The position numbers and the translations under genes were made by a program. A model generated the notes under the pieces. That model was not told where the DNA came from. It ran no database searches and saw only the letters and a list, made by a program, of their open reading frames with translations. 8,036 bases of DNA, taken from the NCBI GenBank assembly GCA_002438305.1, contig DJUI01000076.1, positions 9,925-17,960 on the forward strand. Reading direction: 5' to 3'. Shown in pieces: positions 1 through 6,876 of the stretch. The DNA comes from Staphylococcaceae bacterium UBA6286. Lineage in GTDB: Bacteria; Bacillota; Bacilli; Staphylococcales; Staphylococcaceae. Each line of letters opens with the position of its first letter. Position 1 is the stretch's first letter.

Positions 1-2
1 GG

Positions 3-1250
3 ATGATGATGCTAGATAAAAGAACGCCTATACCTGTAGATGAAGCAATAGCACACTGTATGGCTCGTGCTGCTCTGATGTCCACTATTTCTATTCCTCT
101 GGCTCAGAGCCTTCATTATTATACGGCAGAAGATATTACAGCCACATATGATATTCCTATGTTCGATAAATCACCTTATGACGGTTATGCTGTTAGAAGT
201 GCTGATACAATCGGTGCTGATGGAGAACACCGCATTGCTTTTCGGACGATTGATCATATCGGTGCGGGAGAGGTCAGCAGTCATATATTGAAGCCTTATG
301 AAGCAGTACGTATTATGACCGGGGCACCTATACCAGAAGGAGCTGATGCTGTCGTAATGCTTGAGCAGACGGTTGACACGAATGACGGTTTTACTGTGAG
401 AAAATCATTTGATCAAGGTGAGAATATTTCTGTGCAAGGAGAAGAATGTCGACAAGGTGAGCTGATTCTTCCAGCAGGAACGTTGATTACACCGGGTGTG
501 CAGGCAGTTCTTGCTACTTTTTCATACGCCACCATTCATGTCAGAAAGAAACCGGTTGTCGCACTGATTGCTACAGGTAGTGAACTGACTGCTATCGATG
601 CACCGCTGTTGCCAGGAAAAATACGCAATTCCAATGGCCCTATGATTGCAGGTCAGCTTGCAGAACTAGGAATTGAAGCGATTCATTATCAAGCTGAAGC
701 AGATCATTATGAACATCTGCTGAGTACGATCCAGACAGCGCTGCAGACGAGTGATATCATCATTACGACGGGCGGGGTGTCGGTTGGTGACTACGACTAC
801 ATGCCGGCTATTTACAAAGCATTGAATGCTGACATCTTATTCAATAAAATTGCGATGCGTCCAGGCAGTGTCACGACTGTTGCGTCACTCGGTCAGCAGT
901 TACTGTTTGGCCTGTCAGGAAATCCATCAGCTTGTTATACAGGATTCGAATTATTAGTCAGGCCGTCCATCAAGAGCATGATGGGAGCGACCAACTGTTA
1001 TGTGCCGGTCATTGAAGGAGTACTGTCTGAAGATTTTAAGAAAGCCAATCCATTCACACGATTTATCCGGGCAGAGTATGATTGGCACACTCGCACGGTC
1101 AAACCTGCTGGATTCAATAAAAGTAACGCTGTCGTCGCTATTGCTAAAAGTAACAGTATGATCATACTGCCCGGCGGAACACGCGGCTTTCGGGCAGGAG
1201 ATGCTGTCAAAGTGATGCTGACGCAATTACCGGACGTTTCACAATGGTGA
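3..1250 (+). CDS. moeA: Molybdopterin molybdenumtransferase MoeA
   Basis: Cytoplasmic enzyme that inserts molybdate into adenylylated molybdopterin, the late step of Moco synthesis. The 415 residues are close to the usual MoeA length and look complete. Visible motifs are SPYDGYAV at residues 57-64 (the conserved Asp is D60), RIMTGAPIPEGADAVVMLE at 103-121, and TGSEL at 191-195. They continue with NSNGPM at 209-214, TTGGVSVGDYDYM at 255-267 in the MogA-like domain, KIAMRPG at 282-288, GLSGNPSA at 303-310, and PGGTRGFRAGD at 390-400 in the C-terminal domain. Three ATG codons stand in tandem at 3, 6 and 9, so the exact start is uncertain. The ATG at 6 aligns best with S. aureus MoeA as I recall it. 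If a Shine-Dalgarno ends in the GG at 1-2, the ATG at 9 has the better spacing. The gene overlaps mobB by 7 nt and is the first visible gene of the operon. Confidence 0.95.
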   Translation: MMMLDKRTPIPVDEAIAHCMARAALMSTISIPLAQSLHYYTAEDITATYDIPMFDKSPYDGYAVRSADTIGADGEHRIAFRTIDHIGAGEVSSHILKPYEAVRIMTGAPIPEGADAVVMLEQTVDTNDGFTVRKSFDQGENISVQGEECRQGELILPAGTLITPGVQAVLATFSYATIHVRKKPVVALIATGSELTAIDAPLLPGKIRNSNGPMIAGQLAELGIEAIHYQAEADHYEHLLSTIQTALQTSDIIITTGGVSVGDYDYMPAIYKALNADILFNKIAMRPGSVTTVASLGQQLLFGLSGNPSACYTGFELLVRPSIKSMMGATNCYVPVIEGVLSEDFKKANPFTRFIRAEYDWHTRTVKPAGFNKSNAVVAIAKSNSMIILPGGTRGFRAGDAVKVMLTQLPDVSQW

Positions 1251-1714
1251 ACATACTGCAGATTGTCGGCTACAAGAAAAGTGGTAAAACGACAGTAATC
1301 AACCAGTTGATCCAAGCAGCGGCAATGCTCAACGTAAAAGTGGCAGTCATTAAACATCATGGTGACCATTCAGGAAACGAAATAGACATTCCACTTGAAA
1401 GAGATCATGTGACGTATATGTCTTCTGGTGCGGTTGAGAGTATTATTCAAGGGGAGCGTTACATTCATAAATTAATGACCAATGAAACGCAGACGCTTGA
1501 CTCGTTGATTGATGAAGTATCATCATCACCTGATATTATATTGGTCGAAGGTTATAAACACGAAGACTATCCTAAATTCGTGCTGCTGAGAAGCGAGCAC
1601 GACCGTGACCTGTTGAATCTAACACAGATTGTCGGGATTATCGATACGCATGCTATCAATGATGTTAATTATATAGAAATCATACAAGGACTGATCAATC
1701 ATGAAACCTTTTGA
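1244..1714 (+). CDS. mobB: Molybdopterin-guanine dinucleotide biosynthesis adaptor protein MobB
   Basis: Small GTP-binding P-loop protein that assists MobA in forming or delivering the guanine-dinucleotide cofactor; in the known family it is helpful rather than essential. The Walker A motif GYKKSGKTT is at residues 9-17, the family motif IKHHG at 36-40, SGA at 61-63, and a Walker B-like strand DIILVEGYK at 97-105. The length of 156 residues is normal. The ATG sits in ATGGTGA, overlapping the end of moeA by 7 nt. A GTG at 1247 would give a 4-nt overlap and an N-terminus nearer the S. aureus form, so the start is ambiguous by one codon. The only upstream purine stretch is a weak GGA at 1232-1234, which suggests dependence on ribosomes finishing moeA. 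The 3' end overlaps moaE by 14 nt. Confidence 0.92.
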   Translation: MVNILQIVGYKKSGKTTVINQLIQAAAMLNVKVAVIKHHGDHSGNEIDIPLERDHVTYMSSGAVESIIQGERYIHKLMTNETQTLDSLIDEVSSSPDIILVEGYKHEDYPKFVLLRSEHDRDLLNLTQIVGIIDTHAINDVNYIEIIQGLINHETF

Positions 1715-2150
1715 AGTTGTAACTACCCCTCTAGATCCAGAAGCTTACAGGCAGTATACCGTCAATCCGAAGCAAGGGGCAGTGTGTGTCTTTACAGGGA
1801 TTGTGCGTGAATGGACAAAAGGGGTAAAAACGGAGTATCTTGAGTATGAAGCCTATGTTCCGATGGCCGAGAAAAAACTAGCTGAGATCGGTGACGAAAT
1901 CAGCAGCAGGTGGCCGGGCACAGTGACGGCTATCGGCCACAGAATAGGAGTGCTTCAAATTTCAGATATCGCTGTTGTCATTGCTGTATCTTCACCTCAT
2001 AGAAAAGACAGTTATGCAGCCAATGAATATGCGATTGAACGAATTAAGGAAATTGTCCCGATATGGAAAAAGGAAATCTGGGAAGACGGAGAACAATGGG
2101 TAGGTAGTCAAAGAGGTTATCATTCATCCTATAAGGAGGGCCGGCAATGA
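1701..2150 (+). CDS. moaE: Molybdopterin synthase catalytic (large) subunit MoaE
   Basis: Large subunit of the MoaD2-MoaE2 molybdopterin synthase, which transfers sulfur from the MoaD thiocarboxylate to cyclic pyranopterin monophosphate to make the dithiolene. Conserved motifs are FTGIVRE at residues 31-37, LEYEAYVPMA at 47-56, GHRIG at 79-83, and SPHRKDSYAA at 98-107. K116 and K123 (the latter in IWKKE) correspond by spacing to the two active-site lysines of the E. coli enzyme. The length of 149 residues is typical. The ATG at 1701 has AAGGA at 1686-1690, 10 nt upstream, inside the mobB coding region. The end overlaps moaD in the classic ATGA arrangement, which fits equimolar production of the two subunits. 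Confidence 0.96.
   Translation: MKPFEVVTTPLDPEAYRQYTVNPKQGAVCVFTGIVREWTKGVKTEYLEYEAYVPMAEKKLAEIGDEISSRWPGTVTAIGHRIGVLQISDIAVVIAVSSPHRKDSYAANEYAIERIKEIVPIWKKEIWEDGEQWVGSQRGYHSSYKEGRQ
2133..2139 (+). promoter_or_regulatory. Strong Shine-Dalgarno for moaD
   Basis: AAGGAGG lies 7 nt before the moaD ATG, within the last codons of moaE. It is the best ribosome binding site in the Moco operon. It should let moaD initiate independently as well as by coupling through the ATGA overlap. Confidence 0.85.
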
Positions 2151-2380
2151 GAATATTATACTTCGCTCATATTCGAGAACTCATCAATCGTGAACAAGAT
2201 CACTTTCCTTTTAGTCATCATATGACTGTTAAAGAGTTGAGACAGCACTTATATGAAACCTATCCCGGTCTGCAAGGAGAGAAGTTTCAAATAGCTGTTA
2301 ACGAAGAAGTGGTCAATGACCAGGATATAATTAATGATAAGGATGTCGTGGCATTAATTCCCCCGGTGAGCGGTGGTTGA
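2147..2380 (+). CDS. moaD: Molybdopterin synthase sulfur-carrier (small) subunit MoaD
   Basis: Ubiquitin-fold sulfur carrier of molybdopterin synthase. Its C-terminal glycine is adenylylated by a MoeB-type enzyme and converted to a thiocarboxylate, which then supplies sulfur inside MoaE. The 77-residue protein starts MRILYFAHIREL, the typical first strand. It ends IPPVSGG at residues 71-77, with the essential diglycine as the last two residues. The ATG at 2147 overlaps the moaE stop as ATGA. The final Gly codon and the stop overlap the TTG start of mobA. The activating MoeB is not in this window. Confidence 0.95.
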   Translation: MRILYFAHIRELINREQDHFPFSHHMTVKELRQHLYETYPGLQGEKFQIAVNEEVVNDQDIINDKDVVALIPPVSGG

Positions 2381-2952
2381 TAGGCGTTGTATTAGCGGGT
2401 GGAGAATCAAGGAGATTTGGCAGCCAAAAGGCATTTCATCTTCTTGAGGGACAGTCATTTTACGAAAGAGTAGCTCGTACAATGGAAATGAGTGGTCAGT
2501 TCAGCGATATCGTTATCAGTGCAAATGACGCGATTGCCGATAATTTTGATGCTTATTCAGTCATTATTGATGAACAACAATATAAAAATCATGGACCGCT
2601 TGCAGGTATATATTCAGTCATGAATGCTTTTCCGGATGTCGACTGCTGTGTCATTTCTGTGGATACACCTTTCATCACAACTGAAGCGATAGACTACCTT
2701 GTCAATCAATATGCCGGTCGGCTGACGCTGTACCGAGATGATCATCACATTCATCCGACAATCGGAATATATCCCGCCTGGTTAAAACCGGTCATTAAGC
2801 ATTTACTTGATAATCAGCAACTAGCGTTACGCCATTTATTCAATAATAATACATGCTATATCAATGTTGCGTCAGTTCCGGGAAACTGGCATGCCAACAT
2901 CAATACGCAATCGGATCTGATCATGATAAAAGAAGGTGAGCGCCATGACTGA
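2377..2952 (+). CDS. mobA: Molybdenum cofactor guanylyltransferase MobA
   Basis: Transfers GMP from GTP to molybdopterin-bound cofactor, giving the guanine-dinucleotide form used by DMSO-reductase-family enzymes such as nitrate reductase and formate dehydrogenase. The N-terminal nucleotide-binding signature [14 protein letters not shown] is at residues 6-19. GPLAGI is at 73-78, the metal-binding region SVDTPFI at 94-100 (D96), HPTIG at 126-130, and the C-terminal NINT at 174-177. The length of 191 residues is usual. The start is TTG at 2377, because the signature begins almost at once and no ATG or GTG is available in frame just upstream. It overlaps the moaD stop as TTGA, with a moderate GGTGAG at 2365-2370, 6 nt away. 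The 3' end overlaps moaA by 8 nt. Confidence 0.93.
   Translation: MIGVVLAGGESRRFGSQKAFHLLEGQSFYERVARTMEMSGQFSDIVISANDAIADNFDAYSVIIDEQQYKNHGPLAGIYSVMNAFPDVDCCVISVDTPFITTEAIDYLVNQYAGRLTLYRDDHHIHPTIGIYPAWLKPVIKHLLDNQQLALRHLFNNNTCYINVASVPGNWHANINTQSDLIMIKEGERHD
2933..2939 (+). promoter_or_regulatory. Shine-Dalgarno that fixes the moaA start
   Basis: AAGGTGA ends 5 nt before the ATG at 2945. An in-frame GTG at 2936 lies inside this site and so cannot be served by it. The ATG also gives an N-terminus, [12 protein letters not shown], that lines up with S. aureus MoaA. Confidence 0.8.
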
Positions 2953-3958
2953 ACAAATAACTGATAAATTAGGTCGACCACTGCGTGATCTCCGAATTTC
3001 GGTCACTGACCGCTGTAATTTCAGATGTTCATACTGCATGCCGAAAGAGATTTTCGGTGACGACTTTGCCTTTTTACCGAAAAATGAGTTACTGACATTT
3101 GATGAATTGACTCGAATAGCAGCACAGTATGCTGAACTAGGAATAAAAAAAATAAGAATTACAGGAGGAGAACCATTACTGAGACGAGATCTTCATCTGC
3201 TAATCAAACAATTGAATGGTATACCAGGTATAGAAGATATTGGATTGACAACGAATGGGATGCTGCTGAAAAAACACGGCAAGGTATTATACGATGCAGG
3301 TCTTAGAAGACTGAATATCAGTCTTGATGCCCTTGATGAAGTCTTTGAAGAAGTCAATGGACGCGGGATCAAGGCCGAGACTATTCTTGATCAGATTGAC
3401 TATGCTAAAACACTTGGATTCAACATCAAGGTCAATATGGTGGTCCAAAAAGGAATGAATGACCATCAAATTCTTGCTATGGCCGACTATTTCAAAAAAC
3501 GTCATATTACACTACGGTTCATTGAATTCATGGACGTCGGCAACGATAACGGCTGGAACTTCGACAAAGTCCTGACCAAAACTGAGATGATTGAGTTACT
3601 GCAGCAGCATTTTAATATAGCACCAGTTTTGCCGCAATACTACGGTGAAGTAGCTAAATATTATGAGCATGATAACGGACCGACTATTGGATTTATTACC
3701 AGCGTTTCTGAATCTTTCTGTTCAAGTTGTACAAGGGTCCGGTTAAGCTCTGAAGGTAAAATTTATGGCTGTTTATTTGCCAGCAGCGGGTTCAATCTGA
3801 AATCATTTGTTCGGCGCGGAGTCACAGATACAGAACTGAAAGATCAACTGATCAACATATGGAAACAGAGAGATGACCGTTATTCTGACGAAAGAACAGC
3901 CGAAACTGTAAAAAATAGACAGCGACAAAAAATAAATATGAATTATATTGGAGGCTGA
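2945..3958 (+). CDS. moaA: GTP 3',8-cyclase MoaA (radical SAM)
   Basis: Radical S-adenosylmethionine enzyme that converts GTP to 3',8-cyclo-GTP, the first committed step of Moco synthesis; MoaC completes the step. The N-terminal 4Fe-4S motif is CNFRCSYC with C24, C28 and C31. [11 protein letters not shown] at residues 72-82 is the SAM-binding GGEP region, and TTNG is at 102-105. The C-terminal GTP-binding cluster has C259, C262 and C276 (spacing CX2CX13C). The protein ends MNYIGG, whose diglycine tail is essential in the family. From the ATG at 2945 it is 337 residues, close to the 340 of S. aureus MoaA. It overlaps mobA by 8 nt and is the last operon gene. Its stop codon lies in the loop of the terminator. 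The enzyme is oxygen-sensitive, in line with anaerobic use of Moco enzymes. Confidence 0.97.
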   Translation: MTEQITDKLGRPLRDLRISVTDRCNFRCSYCMPKEIFGDDFAFLPKNELLTFDELTRIAAQYAELGIKKIRITGGEPLLRRDLHLLIKQLNGIPGIEDIGLTTNGMLLKKHGKVLYDAGLRRLNISLDALDEVFEEVNGRGIKAETILDQIDYAKTLGFNIKVNMVVQKGMNDHQILAMADYFKKRHITLRFIEFMDVGNDNGWNFDKVLTKTEMIELLQQHFNIAPVLPQYYGEVAKYYEHDNGPTIGFITSVSESFCSSCTRVRLSSEGKIYGCLFASSGFNLKSFVRRGVTDTELKDQLINIWKQRDDRYSDERTAETVKNRQRQKINMNYIGG

Positions 3959-3971
3959 TGTCTCCTTTTTT
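3950..3971 (+). terminator. Intrinsic terminator of the Moco operon, overlapping the moaA stop
   Basis: The stem is GGAGGC (3950-3955) paired with GTCTCC (3960-3965), 6 bp including one G-U, closed by the 4-nt loop TGAT. It is followed at once by six T residues (3966-3971). The stop codon TGA occupies the loop. The left arm encodes the terminal Gly-Gly. The stem is short but GC-rich and well placed, so termination is likely though perhaps partial. Confidence 0.75.
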
Positions 3972-4207
3972 ACTATTCTAATATATATGTCGTTAAAATA
4001 ATATGCTCAATACATACAAATCAAATGTTTATTAATTATATTATAATAATAAACTATCAAGCAATGGGATTATTTGAATTGATTTATCCTTTAATTTATT
4101 GATATATCCGGTATAATAGATTTATGACTAGATGCTATTAACAAATAATAATTATCCATTCATGTCGATTTACCGGCTTCATATATTATTAATTTTAGAG
4201 GTGACCT
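3972..4207. other. AT-rich intergenic region before the desaturase
   Basis: These 236 bases are visibly much richer in A+T than the flanking genes. They hold one plausible sigma-A promoter (4090-4117) and the desaturase ribosome binding site, GAGGTGA at 4198-4204, 3 nt before the ATG. I found no convincing gene, tRNA or known riboswitch fold. Confidence 0.6.
4090..4117 (+). promoter_or_regulatory. Candidate sigma-A promoter of the desaturase gene
   Basis: A perfect -10 hexamer TATAAT (4112-4117) is preceded at 16 bp by a weak -35, TTTAAT (4090-4095). Transcription would start near 4124 and leave a leader of about 84 nt before the ATG at 4208. A consensus -10 with a poor -35 is the pattern expected of an activator-dependent promoter. 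B. subtilis des is activated by DesR, but I cannot identify a DesR site here. Confidence 0.5.
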
Positions 4208-5209
4208 ATGGATAGAGATAAGAAATTACAGTTAAGAAAGTCAGTCAAGCCATTTGAAAAATCAGAAATGCAGATTAGTGTCATGCAGATCGTTAACACG
4301 TTGATTCCGTATCTTCTATTAATCGCTGCAGGATTTCTAGCCTATGATATTTCTCCCTGGTTGTCCATCATTTGCGGGATAATCGGTGCATTTTTCCTCA
4401 TTAGAAGTTTCATCATATTTCATGACTGCTGTCATGGTTCTTTCTTTAAAGATAAGAAAGCGAATAAAATTTTAGGTAATATTTCTGGTTTTCTGACACT
4501 GTTCCCTTATGAGAAGTGGCGACGTGAGCATATTACCCACCATGCAACAAGCGGTAACCTGGACAAAAAAGGAATAGGCGATATCTGGATGATGACCATT
4601 GAAGAATATAGAGAAGCGACGCCGGTGCAGCGCTTTATCTACCGTGCATACAGACATCCATTCGTGATGTTTGTTCTTGGTCCGATATATTTACTGTTTG
4701 TTTCAAACAGAATGAACGCGAAAGACGCTAAAGCAAAAGAACGGAACAACACATATATTCATAATGCTGCTATCATCGTTGTCTATGGTCTGCTCATCTA
4801 CCTGCTTGGGCCTGCACGTTTCTTCAGTGTCATGGGACCTGTATTGTTCGTCGGTGGATTGCTCGGAATATGGTTATTCTATATTCAGCATACATTTGAA
4901 GATTCATATTTTGAAGATGAAACACAATGGGATTACGTAAAAGCAGCTGTAGAAGGCAGCTCGTATTACCGACTGCCGAAGTTGTTCCAGTGGCTGACAG
5001 GTAACATCGGATTTCATCATGTTCATCATTTGAGCCCGAGAATTCCTAATTATTTGCTTGAACAAGCACATAATGAAACACCGCCATTACATCATGCGAC
5101 GACTATCGGAATTAAAGAAAGCTTAAAATCATTAAAGTACAAACTGTACGATGAAGAAAACAAAGGATTTATTACATTCAGCGAGTTCAATAAACGCTTC
5201 GCTAAATAA
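4208..5209 (+). CDS. des: Membrane acyl-lipid fatty acid desaturase (Des type)
   Basis: Integral membrane di-iron desaturase that introduces a cis double bond into acyl chains of existing phospholipids, a membrane-fluidity response in Bacillus. The three histidine boxes are HDCCH at residues 72-76, HITHH at 108-112 and HHVHH at 270-274, with a further conserved QHTFED at 227-232. Hydrophobic segments lie near 27-46, 50-71, 151-166, 186-201 and 204-226. The sequence resembles B. subtilis Des (Delta5) as I recall it, especially around the boxes, GDIWM, NRMNAK and GNIGFHHVHHLSPRIPNY. The 333 residues compare with about 350 in Bacillus, and the C-terminus is shorter. The start follows the GAGGTGA site directly. 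The gene stands alone, with no DesK/DesR pair or ferredoxin gene beside it. Regiospecificity cannot be proven from sequence. Confidence 0.92.
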   Translation: MDRDKKLQLRKSVKPFEKSEMQISVMQIVNTLIPYLLLIAAGFLAYDISPWLSIICGIIGAFFLIRSFIIFHDCCHGSFFKDKKANKILGNISGFLTLFPYEKWRREHITHHATSGNLDKKGIGDIWMMTIEEYREATPVQRFIYRAYRHPFVMFVLGPIYLLFVSNRMNAKDAKAKERNNTYIHNAAIIVVYGLLIYLLGPARFFSVMGPVLFVGGLLGIWLFYIQHTFEDSYFEDETQWDYVKAAVEGSSYYRLPKLFQWLTGNIGFHHVHHLSPRIPNYLLEQAHNETPPLHHATTIGIKESLKSLKYKLYDEENKGFITFSEFNKRFAK

Positions 5210-5210
5210 T

Positions 5211-5247
5211 AAAAAAGCACATCTTATTGATAAAGATGTGCTTTTTT
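5211..5247. terminator. Bidirectional terminator shared by des and the MFS gene
   Basis: A perfect 15-bp stem pairs AAAAAAGCACATCTT (5211-5225) with AAGATGTGCTTTTTT (5233-5247) around a 7-nt loop. Runs of six T follow the GC-containing core on either strand, so it can end the plus-strand desaturase transcript and the minus-strand transporter transcript. On the minus strand one arm encodes the last residues of the transporter (KKAHL), and its stop codon falls at the loop-stem edge. Confidence 0.93.
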
Positions 5248-6408
5248 GCCGTGCAGTAAGAAGTAGGCCGCTAAACCAATAAGAACTAGAATACTCATAG
5301 CACCGTACATGCCATGCATCCCCAATGCCGGGATGATTGCACCTAATGCGTATGGTCCGAAACCTAATGCGAAATCAAGACAGATGAAAAAAGTGGATGT
5401 TGCAAGACCGATTTTTTCAGGTTCAGTGACTTTGACAGCTATTGCCTGGGCAATAGATTGGAAGTTTCCGTAACCAAAGCCGATAAATACAGCACTAATG
5501 ATTAAAAGTACTGCATGGTGTGTCATACTGAGCAGTACGAGCCCGATAAAAAAGCTGATAAATGAGGGGATCATCACAATATTAGTACCTTTAGTATCCA
5601 TCATCCGTCCTGTCACTGGTCGAGTAATCAATACAGATATCGCATAAGCAAGGAAAAAGAAACTTCCGGCAGTGACAAGATTGTTTTGTTCTGCGAATAA
5701 TGAAATGAAGCTGAGGACACTTGAATAAGCTGTACATACAATAAGAACGACAATACCGATTGGCAGCGCATTTTTATCGATGAAATCACTTAAGTGGATC
5801 CCTGTTGGCATATTTGATTTAACGGTTTCAAGATGTGGTGCAATTTTAATCAATGGAATCAACACCAGCGCAACAACAGCAATCGCTAAACATAGCATGA
5901 AGAGATATTGATATGAAATAAATTGTAATAAAAACATACCGAGGAACGGTCCGATAGCTGTAGCGAGCACAGTGCTCATACTGAAGTAACTGATACCTTC
6001 ACCGCGTCGATTGACTGGTGTAATGAATGCTGCAATTGTCCCAGTTGCAGTTGAAGCGATTCCGCTGCCGATACCGTTTAGTAATCTGACGACGAGAAGT
6101 AAAGTTAAATTAAATGATAAGAAATATAACACCGTTGTCATTGTAAAAATGAGACCTCCAATGACAAGGATTTTTTTCTGCCCCATAATATCGATGTATT
6201 TCCCTGCCCAAAAGCGGCCGAACAAACTACCGACGATAAATATACCGGACACAAGACCCGCAAGACTTGTAGAAACATGATATTTAGAAATGGTGTATCC
6301 ACCGATGGTAACGAGTAACAAATACATGGACAACATGATGATGAAGTTAACAAGAGAAACTAATATGAAATTTTTAGTCCATAAAGGCTGTTTAATTGAT
6401 TCGTCCAA
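5224..6408 (-). CDS. MFS transporter, efflux type (YwoG-like)
   Basis: Major facilitator superfamily permease of 394 residues. The pattern of about 12 hydrophobic segments is typical of proton-driven drug or metabolite exporters. A motif A-like loop GRFWAGKYIDIMGQKKIL at residues 64-81 follows segment 2. Its counterpart in the second half is TRPVTGRMMDTKGTN at 262-276. A Gly/Pro motif C-like stretch, GPFLGMF, is at 153-159. The longest central loop, near 187-215, separates the two halves. The start is TTG at 6408, supported by AAAGGA (6417-6422) 8 nt upstream. This lies 17 nt inside the marR gene, so the two are co-transcribed and probably coupled. A MarR-MFS pair resembling B. subtilis ywoH-ywoG comes to mind. 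The substrate cannot be read from the sequence. The final codons form part of the terminator. Confidence 0.9.
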   Translation of the reverse strand: MDESIKQPLWTKNFILVSLVNFIIMLSMYLLLVTIGGYTISKYHVSTSLAGLVSGIFIVGSLFGRFWAGKYIDIMGQKKILVIGGLIFTMTTVLYFLSFNLTLLLVVRLLNGIGSGIASTATGTIAAFITPVNRRGEGISYFSMSTVLATAIGPFLGMFLLQFISYQYLFMLCLAIAVVALVLIPLIKIAPHLETVKSNMPTGIHLSDFIDKNALPIGIVVLIVCTAYSSVLSFISLFAEQNNLVTAGSFFFLAYAISVLITRPVTGRMMDTKGTNIVMIPSFISFFIGLVLLSMTHHAVLLIISAVFIGFGYGNFQSIAQAIAVKVTEPEKIGLATSTFFICLDFALGFGPYALGAIIPALGMHGMYGAMSILVLIGLAAYFLLHGKKAHLYQ

Positions 6409-6835
6409 GGCGATGTTCCTTTCTGTTCTTATAATAGTGCATGATTGTATCGAGCGCTGCAGTCAATTCGTCAACGGACAGATCGATGTCTTTCAGGGAT
6501 TCTTCCTGGCATGCGGATACGTGTACTTGAATCTCTTTGTGAATATCCTGGCCGTAATCTGTAAGAGATAAAATCTTTTCGCGTTTATCCTTACCTTCAG
6601 TAGTTTCAACCAGTTTTAATTCAACGAGTTTATGGATGATTTTAGTAGCTGTCGGCTTCTCAATTGCTCGGGCTTTTGCGACTTCTACAAGTGTAGTAGG
6701 TGTTGTTCGAGCTATAGTTTTAAATATAAACCACTGTGAAGAAGACAGCTGATAATGATTCAATATAGCATCCATTTCATTGACATAATGGCGACGCAGA
6801 TCGAGCATCGTTTCAAAAAATAATTGATTAGTCAT
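6392..6835 (-). CDS. MarR-family transcriptional regulator
   Basis: Winged helix-turn-helix repressor of the MarR family, acting as a dimer, here 147 residues. The helix-turn-helix covers residues about 49-77 (LVEVAKARAIEKPTATKIIH onward). It is followed by the wing at 79-95, with the DKR signature (D83, R85) and SLTDYG. N- and C-terminal helices would form the dimer interface. There is one cysteine (C109), in the C-terminal part. I chose the ATG at 6835 because AGGAGG (6841-6846) ends 5 nt upstream; an adjacent GTG at 6838 would be only 2 nt away. The gene lies immediately downstream of a perfect inverted repeat and a good promoter, so autorepression together with control of the overlapping MFS gene is the natural inference. 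The inducer is unknown. Confidence 0.92.
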   Translation of the reverse strand: MTNQLFFETMLDLRRHYVNEMDAILNHYQLSSSQWFIFKTIARTTPTTLVEVAKARAIEKPTATKIIHKLVELKLVETTEGKDKREKILSLTDYGQDIHKEIQVHVSACQEESLKDIDLSVDELTAALDTIMHYYKNRKEHRLGRIN

Positions 6836-6840
6836 CACAA

Positions 6841-6846
6841 CCTCCT
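6841..6846 (-). promoter_or_regulatory. Shine-Dalgarno of the marR gene
   Basis: AGGAGG on the minus strand, 5 nt before the ATG at 6835. It abuts the outer edge of the inverted-repeat operator, so repressor binding or an RNA hairpin at the repeat could also touch translation initiation. Confidence 0.8.
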
Positions 6847-6875
6847 ATATAGTTAGTTAGAAAAACTAACTATAT
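6847..6875. promoter_or_regulatory. Perfect 12-bp inverted repeat, probable MarR operator
   Basis: ATATAGTTAGTT (6847-6858) and AACTAACTATAT (6864-6875) are exact reverse complements separated by 5 nt (AGAAA). The repeat starts 1 bp downstream of the -10 hexamer and covers the expected transcription start, ending at the marR ribosome binding site. That position is ideal for blocking RNA polymerase. Each half contains the direct repeat GTTAGTT. Binding by the adjacent MarR protein is inferred. Confidence 0.82.
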
Positions 6876-6876
6876 T

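Noticed and set aside
998..1369. Antisense open frames over moeA and mobB (also 954-1226)
   Set aside because: They lie opposite strongly conserved Moco genes, have no recognisable domain and no ribosome binding site I could find.
2936..2944. GTG at 2936 as the moaA start (340 residues)
   Set aside because: The GTG lies inside the Shine-Dalgarno AAGGTGA. The ATG at 2945 has proper spacing and matches the family N-terminus.
4042..4047. Second TATAAT as an alternative desaturase promoter
   Set aside because: No acceptable -35 lies 15-19 bp upstream. It sits in a simple AT run.
4067..4089. Imperfect dyad GGAT...ATCC upstream of the desaturase promoter as an activator site
   Set aside because: Only about 6 of 11 positions pair, in AT-rich sequence. 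This is within chance, and I cannot match it to a known DesR site.
4114..4140. Inverted repeat TAATAG...CTATTA at the desaturase promoter
   Set aside because: Only 6 bp with a 15-nt spacer in AT-rich DNA; not distinguishable from chance.
6011..6571. Plus-strand open frames opposite the MFS and MarR genes
   Set aside because: They are shadows of the minus-strand genes, with no family features.
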